NCBI GenBank assembly: GCA_015680905.1
Contig: CM027385.1
Coordinates: forward strand, 20,962,501-21,026,500
Length of the DNA stretch: 64,000 nucleotides
Direction: 5' to 3'
Source of the DNA: Coptis chinensis
Taxonomy: Eukaryota; Streptophyta; Magnoliopsida; Ranunculales; Ranunculaceae
Position 1 is the first letter of the stretch. Each line of letters opens with the position of its first letter. The notes under the pieces are model-generated. The model searched no databases. It was not told the DNA's origin and worked only from the letters and a program-made list of their open reading frames with translations. Both the position numbers and the translations under genes were made by a program. Shown here in pieces: positions 35,201 to 47,700 of the stretch.

Positions 35201-38200
35201 AATATGTATATTTTAATATATATTATATATGGCCGGGTCAGTTTGGGTTTGGGACTAAACCGACGACCGAACTAACTCTATCGGTTTTCACATATACTTA
35301 ACCAAACCGAACCGTCGATAAGCATACCGACCCAAAACCAAACGGTTTGGTTAGGTTGGTTTTGTCGGATTCGCGGTTTTATGCACACCCCTAGTTCAAA
35401 CACTATTTGTACACATAAGAATATTTGTGCACACATTATTCTATGGAGTATTCCGGTGATCTTCATAAGAAATATGTGGGACAAAGAGATAGTACACATC
35501 AAGGTCAAGGGTAGGGCGTGGTGGTGGATGATGTGTGGTTTTTAATTTTTTTCTTGTTGTTTACAAAGAATCTAGGCTCATGGAGTGCAATTAGCAAAAC
35601 TTAAAAGCTACAACCTCAAACCACATATCTTCTTGACTCTGTGACTCCTTGGTTACTTCCCACTTGATTACTTAAATTATTTGATTTCTACACTTTTTTA
35701 GCATAATTATGACAAAGAAAAGGACTTACTAGAGAACGGGGGCATTCCCATCGAGGAAAATCTTACAAATCACTTTTGTTTAAGATGATTAGGCAAACTG
35801 ATCAAAACTTGGTCTTTCTATTTTCTGACATCCTTTCGAATAGTCGACGCTGACATTTTATTATATTCTTCAAGAAGGGATCAAGAATTCAATTGTTGTA
35901 ACGATATGGTGCAACTTTACTTTTTAGTGCTCATGGGAATCGAGACTAGTTTTTGCATTTAATACTTGGCCCTTGCGTATTTGTGGTGGACTTTATGACT
36001 CTTTGGTTACCATACTATAGTGAAACAAATGTTAAGTATTCTTAAGCCCCTTGCGAAGACTTTACTTATCAAGGAAGTTCTCATAATTGGCATTTTTGCT
36101 GCTTGGTATATTTTCCTTTCCAAGATAAAAGAAATAATAGAGTGAAGCAAATCTTCTGATAAAGGTCCAACACCTTCCACATACGTGCTTGTTTCGTAGT
36201 TAGATAAGAGATTTTCTTCTGAAACTAGAAAAATGCATGAGACATTCTATTCATCGCAAAGTTTCCAAAATTAGGATATTTATGTTTAGGAGTTATGACA
36301 GATTTAGTTTTATGTAGCTGTATGTCAGTTTGCGATTCTCACCTCTTTGCATGGTTAGTTTTACATTGCTGTTAGTTAGAAATATTTGGTTATTACCCCG
36401 ACATTATGGGTTGGATCACTAGTTCGACCGACCCTTGTGGAGCTAAATCAGAGATTGTTTATGGGCAGACATCTCATATTTGAGAACTTATGACATTATG
36501 ATCAAACATATAAAAAATGTGTCATTTAGATCATCCTTGAAATTGCCTAGCGGCACAAATAGCCACATATGCTGCAAAAAAGTATTCTTGCAAAAATTTG
36601 GTCACATTAATGGGGTTTATGTCATTTACGTTATGATGTAGAACATTAGTTGTTGTTGTCAGTGTCATGGGCATGCGCCCTTAGTTGAGTCCAAGCCCAT
36701 AGTTTGAGTCCATTAGTTAGTTGTGACACATGTCGTGTTCCTATTGGTTTATGCTTTCTAGGGTTAGTATAAATAAGAGACTTATAGTTAGGGTTTCAGG
36801 AAGTTGTTTTAGTTGTGTTTATGTGTGTTATGAATTATTGAGTGATTATCAATAAAGGTGAGACTTTTAAGGTTTTATAAAGTGTAGATTTTGATTAAGT
36901 GTTGCTTCTGTTACTTCAATCTATATTATTTAGTATCAGAGCGTGTTAATTTTTGGGAGATTGGTGCAAAATGGTTCACCGAAACACTGTTCACGGTAAT
37001 GTGCACCCGGTTACTGTTTACTCGCGAATCCAATTTTATTCTTGTAAATCAAGATATGTCTACAACGTCAGAGATGAAGAATTCATGGAGAACTCATGGA
37101 TTCATATAAACCCCTAGAATACGGGTTGCTCGATTAGAAGATTGGAGAGAAGCCTTGATGCAAAATAGGTTTGATCGATTAGAAGAAGCGACTAGTCGAC
37201 TTAGGAAGGCTATGATGGAGCTTTTGCAGCCCAAACCCCCCAGCGTTGGTGGAGCTTCTATAGCCCTACGTAAAACACCGGTTGTTGTTGATGACAACAA
37301 AGAGAAGGAAGGAATTTATGAAGTCGTTGTGTCATGTCTTGAGCGTGATAACAAACGAAATCAGTAGGTTCATCACCTTCCTTTGCAACAAAGACGTCCT
37401 GCTAACCAGATTTATGAAGGTCTTGTTCATCCAATTCAGCAAGCACAAAGTGGTGGTTATATTGATTATTTTCTAACCAATTTTGAGAAGGTTTTTGCTC
37501 GCAGCCACAAAACACTTTAACGCATATTTCGTGATTTCCAGTATCCGTTGTGTTTCAAGAAAAGAGTACTAGCTGCTGTATTGTGGTGTCATGTTATTCG
37601 TTTGAGCCGATATTTGGGCAAGATTCGAGGTTGAATTTCTCAGAACCTTAAGAGGGTGATGTATACAAGTTTGAAGAGTTTTTGCATATTGGTGGGTTTT
37701 CATGTCAACAAGCTTGTGGACAAGCTTCTTCAACATGGAGAGAGTGATGTAGAACATTAGTTGTTGTTGTCAGTGTCATGGGCATGCGCCCTTAGTTGAG
37801 TCCAAGCCCATATTTTGAGTCCATTAGTTAGTTGTGATACATGTCGTGTTCCTATTGGTTTATGCTTTCTAGGGTTAGTATAAATAAAGGCTTATAGTTA
37901 GGGTTTTAGGGAGTTGTTTTAGTTGTATTTATGTGTGTTATGAATTATTGAGTGATTATTAATAAATGTGAAATTTTTAGGATTTTATGAAGTGTAGATT
38001 TTGATTAAGTGTTGCTTCCGCCACTTCAATCTACATTACGTTAGCTGTTACCGACTTTGGTAGCATTTCAGCACTTGTAAGTAGTTGTAAATAACTCATT
38101 AGTACTTCCAGAGATGGAAAAAAGTGTAGCATTCTTGAGCTTGACTGCGAAATTTTCTGAGTTGTATTATGAATCTATTTGTGTTGTTTGATTTTCTAAT

Positions 38201-38725
38201 GGTGAATTTTTGGATATTTTTTATTTGTGACATTGCTCGACATTTCCCTTGCTCATATATACATTTAGGTTGAATATTTTCACATAGTATATTTTAATAC
38301 TTCCATATTATATACTTGTGCTTTTGTTATTGTTTTTGTAGTATGTAATATTCACTATACTAATAGTTTCTTTAACACGTTATTGTATATCATGAGTGAA
38401 AGTTTGCTCAAAGTCGACTTTCTTGTGCTACGGTTATTAGTAATTACATAGTTGTCTGTTATAAATGTTTTTGGTGACAGGGGAGGAGTCACTGACATGA
38501 ATTTTGAATATATCAGTTTAATATTATTTCCTTTAACGGAACATCTTTTGTCTTGCAAAATCAGGTTCAACATTCATATTTTACATCCCAAACAACCATA
38601 CGAGAAGGCAAAACAACTTTTTTCATTGCACAACTTACTGCTGTCGAGTGCAAGAAAATACAGGTTAGAATTTAACTTCCAATTGAGCTTGTGTGAAAGC
38701 AATATATACCCTTTTTTGTCCAGTA

Positions 38726-38773
<48 letters not shown>

Positions 38774-41700
38774 GGGCTATTAAGTGGGTGTCCATGGGCC
38801 GGACTTCTCACTAAATCTGGAAATCTCGTGAAGTTTCTCTTACGTGGTATAGCTAGTGGGACCCAAAATTCTAAATAACAAAACTACCATATTTCTTTTT
38901 CTCTCAAGTCGAATACTGGCTCTCTCTCACCATTAAATCTCTTCGCGAGCTTCCCTTTCAATATCCGTAACTAGTGATCTCTTCATACAAAGGTCATCCA
39001 AACATGTGTATACTCATCTTTAACATCTAATTCCTTGGTAATTGATTCTTTACCAATAAAAAAATGGGTATATACTAGATGATCTTATAGCCATGTCTGG
39101 AAAATCAAAAGGATTGAAAACAGTTGTGAGTTTCCATTCAATGAGATATAATTGGGGTTTAATTATTGTCTTGTGGGACTAGTTTGTTCTTCTTCCACTA
39201 AATTGGAAATCAAGTGAAGTTTTCATTTTTTTGTATGGGACCCAAAAATTTAAATAACAAAACTACTATATTTCTTTTTTCTTTCTCAAGTTGGATGTAG
39301 TCGCGAAACTAGACTTTGGTTAAATCTTTTTTAAGTTTTCAACATGTTCTAAAACTAGTGATCTATTCATCAAAGGTCATTAAACATGTGGATATTCACT
39401 CCTCAATCTTTAACATCTAATTCCTTGGTAATTGATTCTTTACCAATAAAAAAAAGGTTATATACTAGATGATCTTATAGCCATGTTGAAAAGGCCAAAA
39501 ATATTGAAAATCGATGAATATTTCCATTCAATGAGAATATAATTGTTTAATTATTTACGGATATATCTAGTTTGTTCTACTTCCACCAAATTATTTAAAG
39601 GACTTCATTTTTTTGTATTGATTTAAGATTGGAAATTCAAACTTTGGTGTTCTTGAAATTTCCTTTTTATTTTAAAATGGTGGAAAAAGTCAAACTAAGA
39701 CTTTGGTTAATCTTTTTTAAGTTTTCAACATGTTCTAAAACCAGAGACAGAGGAAATATTCTCTTGATTAAAGGTGGATATTCACTCCCCAATTTGAAAA
39801 TCACAAGAAGGATCTATGGTGATTTGGTTGGCATGAAAGAAAGGTTCATAGTTTATGTATCCCTGATTCATTGCTAGTTGAGAGAGAGATTACTTGAGGA
39901 GAGAGAAACACATGTGAGGAGAGAGAAATAAGAGAGAGGTGGAGATTTAGTCTTAAAGAATTAAATACATCTCCACTTTTTAAGGTATATCTACAAGAAA
40001 CCCACTTTTTTATGCAAACTCAAGTGAAATTGAATACAAATCAAAACTATAACTTTATCCAGATTAGAGAATAAGAACTCAACTCGCTTGTTAAAATCTA
40101 CGATTTAGCAAGAATTTCAATAATAATCACTAGAACATTCGAAAAGCTTGGTAGAGGGGTTCATCTGTTATGTACCATAGGTTCCATCTCTTCTTCTTTT
40201 AAGTACGTTGTACGAGAGAGAAATAAGATGGAGAAGAAAAGGTTTAGTAGGAGAGAGAAAAGAATAAGGCCTATCAACATTTTGACTTTCTACAACGGTT
40301 TTCTCTTTTTGTGTTGGGGTCCACTTAATGTGAAATACATGACTCTCTTTTTATTCACATCCGTTTAAGGACGTTCGTCAGAGAGCCTAGTTGTATATAT
40401 ATATAGGCTACACATCTTATTTTGACATCTTATTTTGACATCCACAACTTACACAATGAAGTAAGAGCTGATTTTCTGGGAATATGTTCTCCATACAATA
40501 GAGATTATCTCTACAAAATATCAAGACATTTGAACATGTCTAACCTTGTCAAAAGTTGTGTTTAAGTTCGATATTTATCTAACGGTCCACAATTTTAGCA
40601 CTATTTTTAATAAAGCTAGACATTCAATTTTTGGTGGAGATTCTATCCATGGTAGAAAAATCTCCTCTACCAAAAATCAGCCTAGTTTAATGTGCAAGTT
40701 CACTTTTAGGTTTTGGATATCAAGATAAGGTGTCAAAATAAGATGTCAAGGTAGCCTGCCCCTATATATATATGAAAGCCCGACTCCTAAAAAGACCTTA
40801 AAATAAGTATCAAACTAAGTACCAAATCTAAAACAACCCACAACTTCACCTACAAAATGAATTAAAACTCAATTTTTTGTGGATATAATCTACTGACCAT
40901 AAAGATCATTTATACAAAAATCCTTTTGATATTATTTAACCTAGATAAAAATTATTGTCCACTTTTGAAAAAATATCTAGCGGTCCAGAAATGTTGAGTT
41001 TTTGCAATCATTTTTTACTAATACTAAAAATTGTTAAACGAGCTGAATTTTTGTAGAGATGATCTTTATGGTCAGTAGCTCATATCCACAAAAAAATTAG
41101 GTTTTAATTCATTTTGTAAGTGAAGTAGTGGGGTTGTTTTAGATTTGGTACTTAGTTTGGTATATATATATATATTAAAATAAGTGGGGCTCTTGAGCGG
41201 ACATCTGTGAGACAGAACAAAAAATTAGGTTTTAATTCGTTTTGTAGGTGAAGTAGTGGGTTGTTTTAGATTTGGTACTTAGTTTGGTACTTATATATAT
41301 ATAAATAAGTGGGGCTCTTGAGCCGACGTCTGTGAGACGGACTTGTAAAAAAAAACCGGAATCTCTCTTATTTTTTTTCTCACGTGGTATAGAAAGTGGG
41401 ACCCCATGTAACTAATTAAGAAAATTCTCCTATTTCTTTTTCTCTATCCACTCGTATATCCTCTCTCTTTTCTCTCTCACCATAAACACAAAGGGAGTTC
41501 ATCCCTCTCACCCAAATTAACAAAGTCTTTCTTTTTTCTTTTTTGTTATTACTGATTTAATATTGGAATTTGAACATATATTATGGAGTGTTCCTTTTTT
41601 TTCTTTTAACGAATTGGAAGAAACTTGACTTTGGTTGATCTTCTTACTTTTAGTTTTGAACATATTCTACTAAAACCAGAAGAAGTAATGCTGTTAGAAG

Positions 41701-44700
41701 AGCACAATAAACATTCTCTTGATTAAAAATAGATCTTGACTCCACAATACACAACAAAGAAGCTTTCACAGTCCATTTAGACCCATTTTGCTTATGGTTT
41801 TGTAGTTATTCTTCAAAATAATTAATAAGCAATTGAATGTTTACTCATACTTATATTTAAATTCACTTTAATAGAACTTGGCTGGAGAGAAAGAAAATGA
41901 GGAAAGGTAGAGGAAGAAAGTGGGAAACCATACGAGTGTTTTCTTTTTTGCTTATGTTTTATTTCTTAATTATGAGCAGAGAGAAAGTATGACATTATGT
42001 GGGAGAGAGATATTTATTACATTAATAGGAGAGAGAAAATAGGTGAGAGAATTACGTGAGTTACATTGTTTTGACTCCCAAAACCCTTTGTGAGATGAGA
42101 TTATATTTTGATATTTCAGTTTTTATGTGAAGTTTGTTTAAGGACATCCTTTAGAGAGTCGGACTATATATATAGGGGAGGGATAGAGCCACATTCATTG
42201 CGCATAAGAATGTGGCTCTATCCCTCCCCATATGTATAATCCGATAAACTAAAAGGCGGGTGCAACACAAGGACTTCCCAGGAGGTCACCCATCTTAGTA
42301 CTACTCTCACCCAAGCATACATATTGTAAAATAGTTTGATATATCAGTTATGCTGGTTTTGCATGGGTGTAATGTCGAGGAACTATATTTCGATTTTGAT
42401 GAATGTTTCAAAGAGGATCGAGAAAGAAATTTTGAGGAAACGTTTGTGTACTTTTGCAAAATATTTGTAAAGCAAACAAAACTATTAATAAGATGTTCAT
42501 TTTTACATAAACTTTCAATTTTCTGAAACTTTCGGTGGCCAACGAAAACTAAATTTCATAAAAATTTTGTGAAACTTTTGGAAGTTTAGTTCCTTCTTCC
42601 GTGTGTAATATATCAACTATCCCTTAAATTTTCTTTTTTTACTCGAGCTCGATAAGGGAAGGATGTTGGTGTTACATATAATAAGATGATATATACATTG
42701 TGTACCATCATTTGTTTCCTTGATCAGTATGTGAACTGCTTGTAATTGCGTAAATGCATCTTTGCATCAGTTACAACTTTCACTATTATCTATACAAATC
42801 AATTTTTGCCGATTCCCTTATCATCTGTAGATTGGTAGAAAATGAGACCTTGGCCACAACCTTTAATTGTCTAGGTTTGACAAAAGGACAAGATATTGAC
42901 TCCGTCCAGAATATTGGAATGCTGCAAATCTGATATTTTAGAAATGCAAATCAAATTCTAACATCTCTATATCTAGGCAACTAATCATTAATAACGGGAT
43001 TAGTTCTTGTCTTATTATTTTGTTTCTTGACCTTCTAAATGGTGAAAGCAGAGGCACGTGCATTAGATGAGCACTTTGTGGAGTTACCTCCTGAGCTCTG
43101 TTCATTAAAGATAATTGGGTTTTCTAAAGACATAGGAAGCTCCTTGTCCTTGTTGCCTTCAGTTATGCATCGGCTTGAAAATTTGCTTGTTGCAATTGAG
43201 TTGAAGGGCATCTTTTCACTTTCATTTCCTGAGGGATCTGAAGTTACAGCTGATCGTGTAAGCTTTTGTCATTTAGTACTTTAATGTACCATTTTCACAG
43301 ATTCTACATTATTATCATTAAGTAATAATTATACTAAATTGTGATTCAGAGATTTTTCCTTCCCTTTTTTTTTACCCTGATTATCCACTGTAATCCACTG
43401 AAACTATTTTGCAGGTCCTTGAAGCAATTACTACTGAGAAATGCATGGAGCGTTTTTCTCTTGAAAGGCTTGAAGTGCTTGGTGATGCATTCCTTAAATA
43501 TGCTGTTGGCAGGCATGTGTTTCTTTTGCATGAAACCATTGATGAAGGACAACTGACACGAAAGCGTTCTAGTATTGTAAAGAATTCCCATTTATACAAG
43601 CTGGCAATACAGAGTAATTTACAGGTACAATGAAATACTAAGAACAATTATCGTGGGTTTGCAAAATCTAGTATTGCAGTTTGACACTAGTCTTTAACTT
43701 TTTATGTTTTTGCTTTTGCTTGTTTTTTCCCCCCCTTTTTCTTCTGTGTTACTTTGGTTTTCTTGTACAATGGTAGAGATGAATCCACACTGATTATTGA
43801 AACATTTCGTTTCAAATAGAACACTGGAATTGCTAAGCAGTTAAAACGGAAATTTTCAAACTTTTGAGCCACTCAAACATATGTAATAGACTAAAATATT
43901 ACCAATTTATTGTTTAACTTCCAAGGTTGTCTTTGTTTCAGGTTTACATTCGTGATGAAAACTTTGATCCTTCTCAATTCTTTGCACTGGGTCGTCCCTG
44001 TACAGTCATTTGCAACGAAAATACAGAAAATTCAATTCATTTTCAACAGAGAAGTGGAAATATAACCAATGGATCAGATTCTATTAGTGTAAGATGCAGC
44101 AAGGGACACCACTGGCTGCAAAAGAAAACTATAGCTGATATTGTTGAGGCCCTCGTTGGAGCATTCCTAGTTGACAGTGGTTTTAAAGCTGCAATTGCAT
44201 TTCTTAAATGGATTGGTATACAAGTGGACTTTGAGGCCACACAAGTTTCAAAAATGTGCTTGGCAAGCAAGAACTACATGTCAATATCTAGTAACATAGA
44301 CATCCCTGCCCTGGAAAAATCGTTAGGGTACACGTTTCTGCATAAAGGTTTACTTGTGCAGGCATTTGTGCACCCTTCCTACAATAAACATTCTGGAGGC
44401 TGCTATCAGGTAAGTAATTTAGTTGGTCCTATAGAATAATTGAATTACCAGAAGCTGAACGTTGTAGAACTTAGTTATACTTGTATTCTGAAATCCTAAT
44501 TGTTGCTTAAAGCAGAGGCTGGAGTTTCTTGGGGATGCTGTTCTGGATTACTTAATAACATCATATCTGTTTTCAGTCTACCCAAAACTGAAACCAGGTC
44601 AGTTGACTGATTTACGATCAGTGACTGTAAATAATAACGTGTTTGCCCATGTAGCTGTATGCAGATCCTTCCATAGATACCTTATCAATGATTCCGACGA

Positions 44701-47700
44701 CCTCTCCGAGGCAGTGAAGAAGTTTGTAATTTCCTCACTGACATCTGCAGAAAAGGACCCAATAGAGGGGTCAACATGTCCAAAGGTACATTTCTTGTAC
44801 GTAAAGTCATGTCAACTGCTCTACAGTGTTCGAAAACATGGAGTCTCTCACCTTTATGAAACAAGCAGCTTTAGTTTGTCTTGTGATTCACAAATTTTTG
44901 TATAACGAGTCCATTTTCCTACTCGTATATTTTAGTTTCATGCAAAGTTATGTATCTGAAATAAAGTTTGGGAGGCTTGCATAACCGTTGTGCGCATTAT
45001 GTAGGGATGGAAAGTTCTGGGCAGTACCCGCTTTACATTATCTTATTATTCTTTGAGAAAAATGAAACTAATCACTTTAAGAGTGTTATTTTCTATACTT
45101 AATTGATTGTGTTTTATCTCAGTATCTATTTATGGCCATTCTGTTGAATGGAATGTGCGGAGGATCTTGTTTTGCTAGTGTATCAACTGTATTGAAAATT
45201 ACATGGTCTTACTTTATTGATCCAGGCCCTTGGCGACTTGGTAGAATCTTGTGTTGGGGCAGTTCTACTGGACACTGGATTCAATTTAAATATTGTTTGG
45301 AAGATCATGCTCACCTTTCTGGATCCAATAATGAAATTCTCAAACTTGCAACTGAATCCTGTTAGAGAACTGACAGAACTGTGCCAATCTCGTTGTTGGG
45401 AATTGCAATTTTCAGAATCAAAGAAAGGAGCAGTTTTCATAGTTCATGCTCGTGTGACTACTGGGGGTTCAGTTGAACCCGAAGGTCATGCGACTAATGT
45501 GAGCAAAAAGGCTGCTATGAGAATGGCTGCAAAACAAATTTTCTTGAAGTTGAAGGTAATGTAATGGATTCCCTTTACTTTCTTGCCGTATTATTATTAT
45601 TATTATTATTTATTTTCTAATGTTCAGTTGAAGGTATATCCTTTTATTGAATTTATTCCGTTGTAGTGTGCCTATATTTGTATTCGCTTAGTAGGTGAAT
45701 GTCAGGTTTGAAGTCCCTATAAAACAATAAAAGCTTGGGTTTGAGTAATTGTGTTAATAATGGACTTTACTTTTAGGTTTTACATCTGAATTGAGCTGCG
45801 ATGCTATGAGGTACCCTTATAGTAGTATATTGCGATAAGGGGTAGAGGTAGCACATTTATATTGGCCTCTACCATTCCTTTCAAATCCTTTTTCCATTCT
45901 CTTTGTAACTCCCATAACTTTCCCCTCTTTTCCTCCACTGGGATAAACGTGTACACCACGATGACTAATTATTAACTCCAGTGTAAATTTTTGGTACTTA
46001 TTGTAAAGTTTTCATGCTTATTACAATTTACACATACAAAGATCTCTAGTAGACAACAATTCTATAATACCAGAAAATGAAAAATCCAGTGGGTAAAATT
46101 GATATTTTTCTAGAACTGAGTAGTTGAATTGCTTTGATTTCATCCTTTGTATTTTTATTATAATCTACATTTACCCCAAACATTTATTTTACTGGTTTCG
46201 AGTTGTAAATTTGTGATACAGATGGGCCTGGACTTTCGAGTTCTAATGCTGGTCCAGTTACCCATGACGTACCTAAGAAATGAAATTAATCACGTCCTTT
46301 TTGAAGACTACGTGGCACAGTTTTATATGTAACACGGGGATAAATCATAAATGAGATTACGGTTCTCTGGTTAGAAAACGGTCAAAATCTCTATCGGACA
46401 ATAACTTTTATCTCTCGTGGTGAGTCTTCAAATGGGAGAAACCATCGTAACTTGTTTTCAAACAGATGTGGGAAACAAAGCATGGAGGAAGAAGAGTATC
46501 TCACTCCTCATTCAACCTTCAAGGTTAGGAAACAAAACGCCACAAAAAGAAGAAAAGTAGGAAATGATAATGTTGTATTTTTTGCTCACTGTTTGTTTTT
46601 AACTTTTTATGTTATTGGTTGCGATGAAAAACTAAATATGTTTCATGACTAGTTTCGATTATATACAGTGTTAATGTTTAGGGATTTGTGTTGGAGATTA
46701 TGGTATTTTACCCAGTTTAGGCGGTGCAATTTTATTTTCATGTTGCATTTCTATCGTGAGTCTTCACACTTGTAGAAACTGTTGTGACGACGAGTATTTT
46801 GTTATACAGGCACGAGGTTACAATCCTAAGAAGAGTGGTTCATTGGAACATGTTCTGAAATCAAGCAAGAAGCAGGAAGCAAAGCTAATTGGTTATGATG
46901 AAGAACCTACGGAAGAGGTTTTCTTCGATCTTATTCAGCTAAAAAACTTAGTGATAGGAGACGGTTCTTCAACTTCTGCTGCCAATACATTGGACCCTCA
47001 GACTGTGAACGAAGAAGAGCCTAACTACATCTCAGGATCTAGTACTGACGGCAGGAAGCCAACAGTTGCACTCGAGGCACCAGTACAGCACCTTCCCGCG
47101 ATCCGTGAAATTAGCATCTCTGTTGACGAAGTGCCTACACACATTCGAGCATCCAGTTCCAACAACAGGCAGCCAACAGTTGCACTCGAGGCACCAGTAC
47201 AGCACCTTCCCGTGATCCGTGAAATTAGCATCTCTGTGAACGAAGTGCCTACACACATTCCAGCATCCAATTCCATTGACAGGCAGCCAATAATTGTGCT
47301 TGAGGCACCAGTAAGGCACCTTCCTGTTATCCGTGAAGATAGCATCTCTGCCACTGTTTCACATAATGGAGGTACAATTCAGATTTGTGTGAATATTGAC
47401 TTATTTTCTGGCCCGAGCATTTCAGTCTACGAGTTACCAAAACCATATTATTTATTAATACCATTGTCTGATCTAATTCTACATTTGACTTCAGGTGTGT
47501 CACATAAGCTATCAGCAAAGTCGCGTCTCTTTGAGATATGTGCAGTCAATCACTGGAAGGGCTCCGTGTTTGAATGTGTGAAAGAGGAAGGACCAAGCCA
47601 CTTGAAGTTGTAAGTCCGAAATCCATCCCACTTAATGTTTCATTATGTGTTTCAGTAAATGTTTTATAGTTAGTTTAATAAGATATATTTTGTTTACTTG

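Larger units (their letters stand above)
36634..38038 (+). mobile_element. Short LTR retrotransposon (TRIM-like) in a Dicer-like intron
   Basis: Two ~295-bp LTRs (36634-36928 and 37745-38038), about 96% identical by eye, each begin TGATGTAGA and end TCTAYATTA. They are flanked by the 5-bp duplication CGTTA at 36629-36633 and 38039-38043. Directly after the left LTR the string TAGTATCAGAGC matches the common initiator-tRNA-Met primer site. A purine run GGAGAGAG precedes the right LTR. The 816-bp interior carries only gag-like scraps ([20 protein letters not shown] near 37130 and [15 protein letters not shown] near 37455) and no polymerase, so it depends on other elements. Confidence 0.9.

Noticed and set aside
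36891-37757. LTR element interior as a host gene
   Set aside because: It lies exactly between two LTRs after a primer-binding site and contains only short gag-like pieces.
42258-42320. A working 5S rRNA gene
   Set aside because: Only about half the 120-nt gene is present and the internal promoter is mostly absent.
47025-47354. Two overlapping minus-strand frames of ~100 codons with repeats
   Set aside because: They are antisense shadows of the 114-bp coding repeats in the Dicer-like exon.
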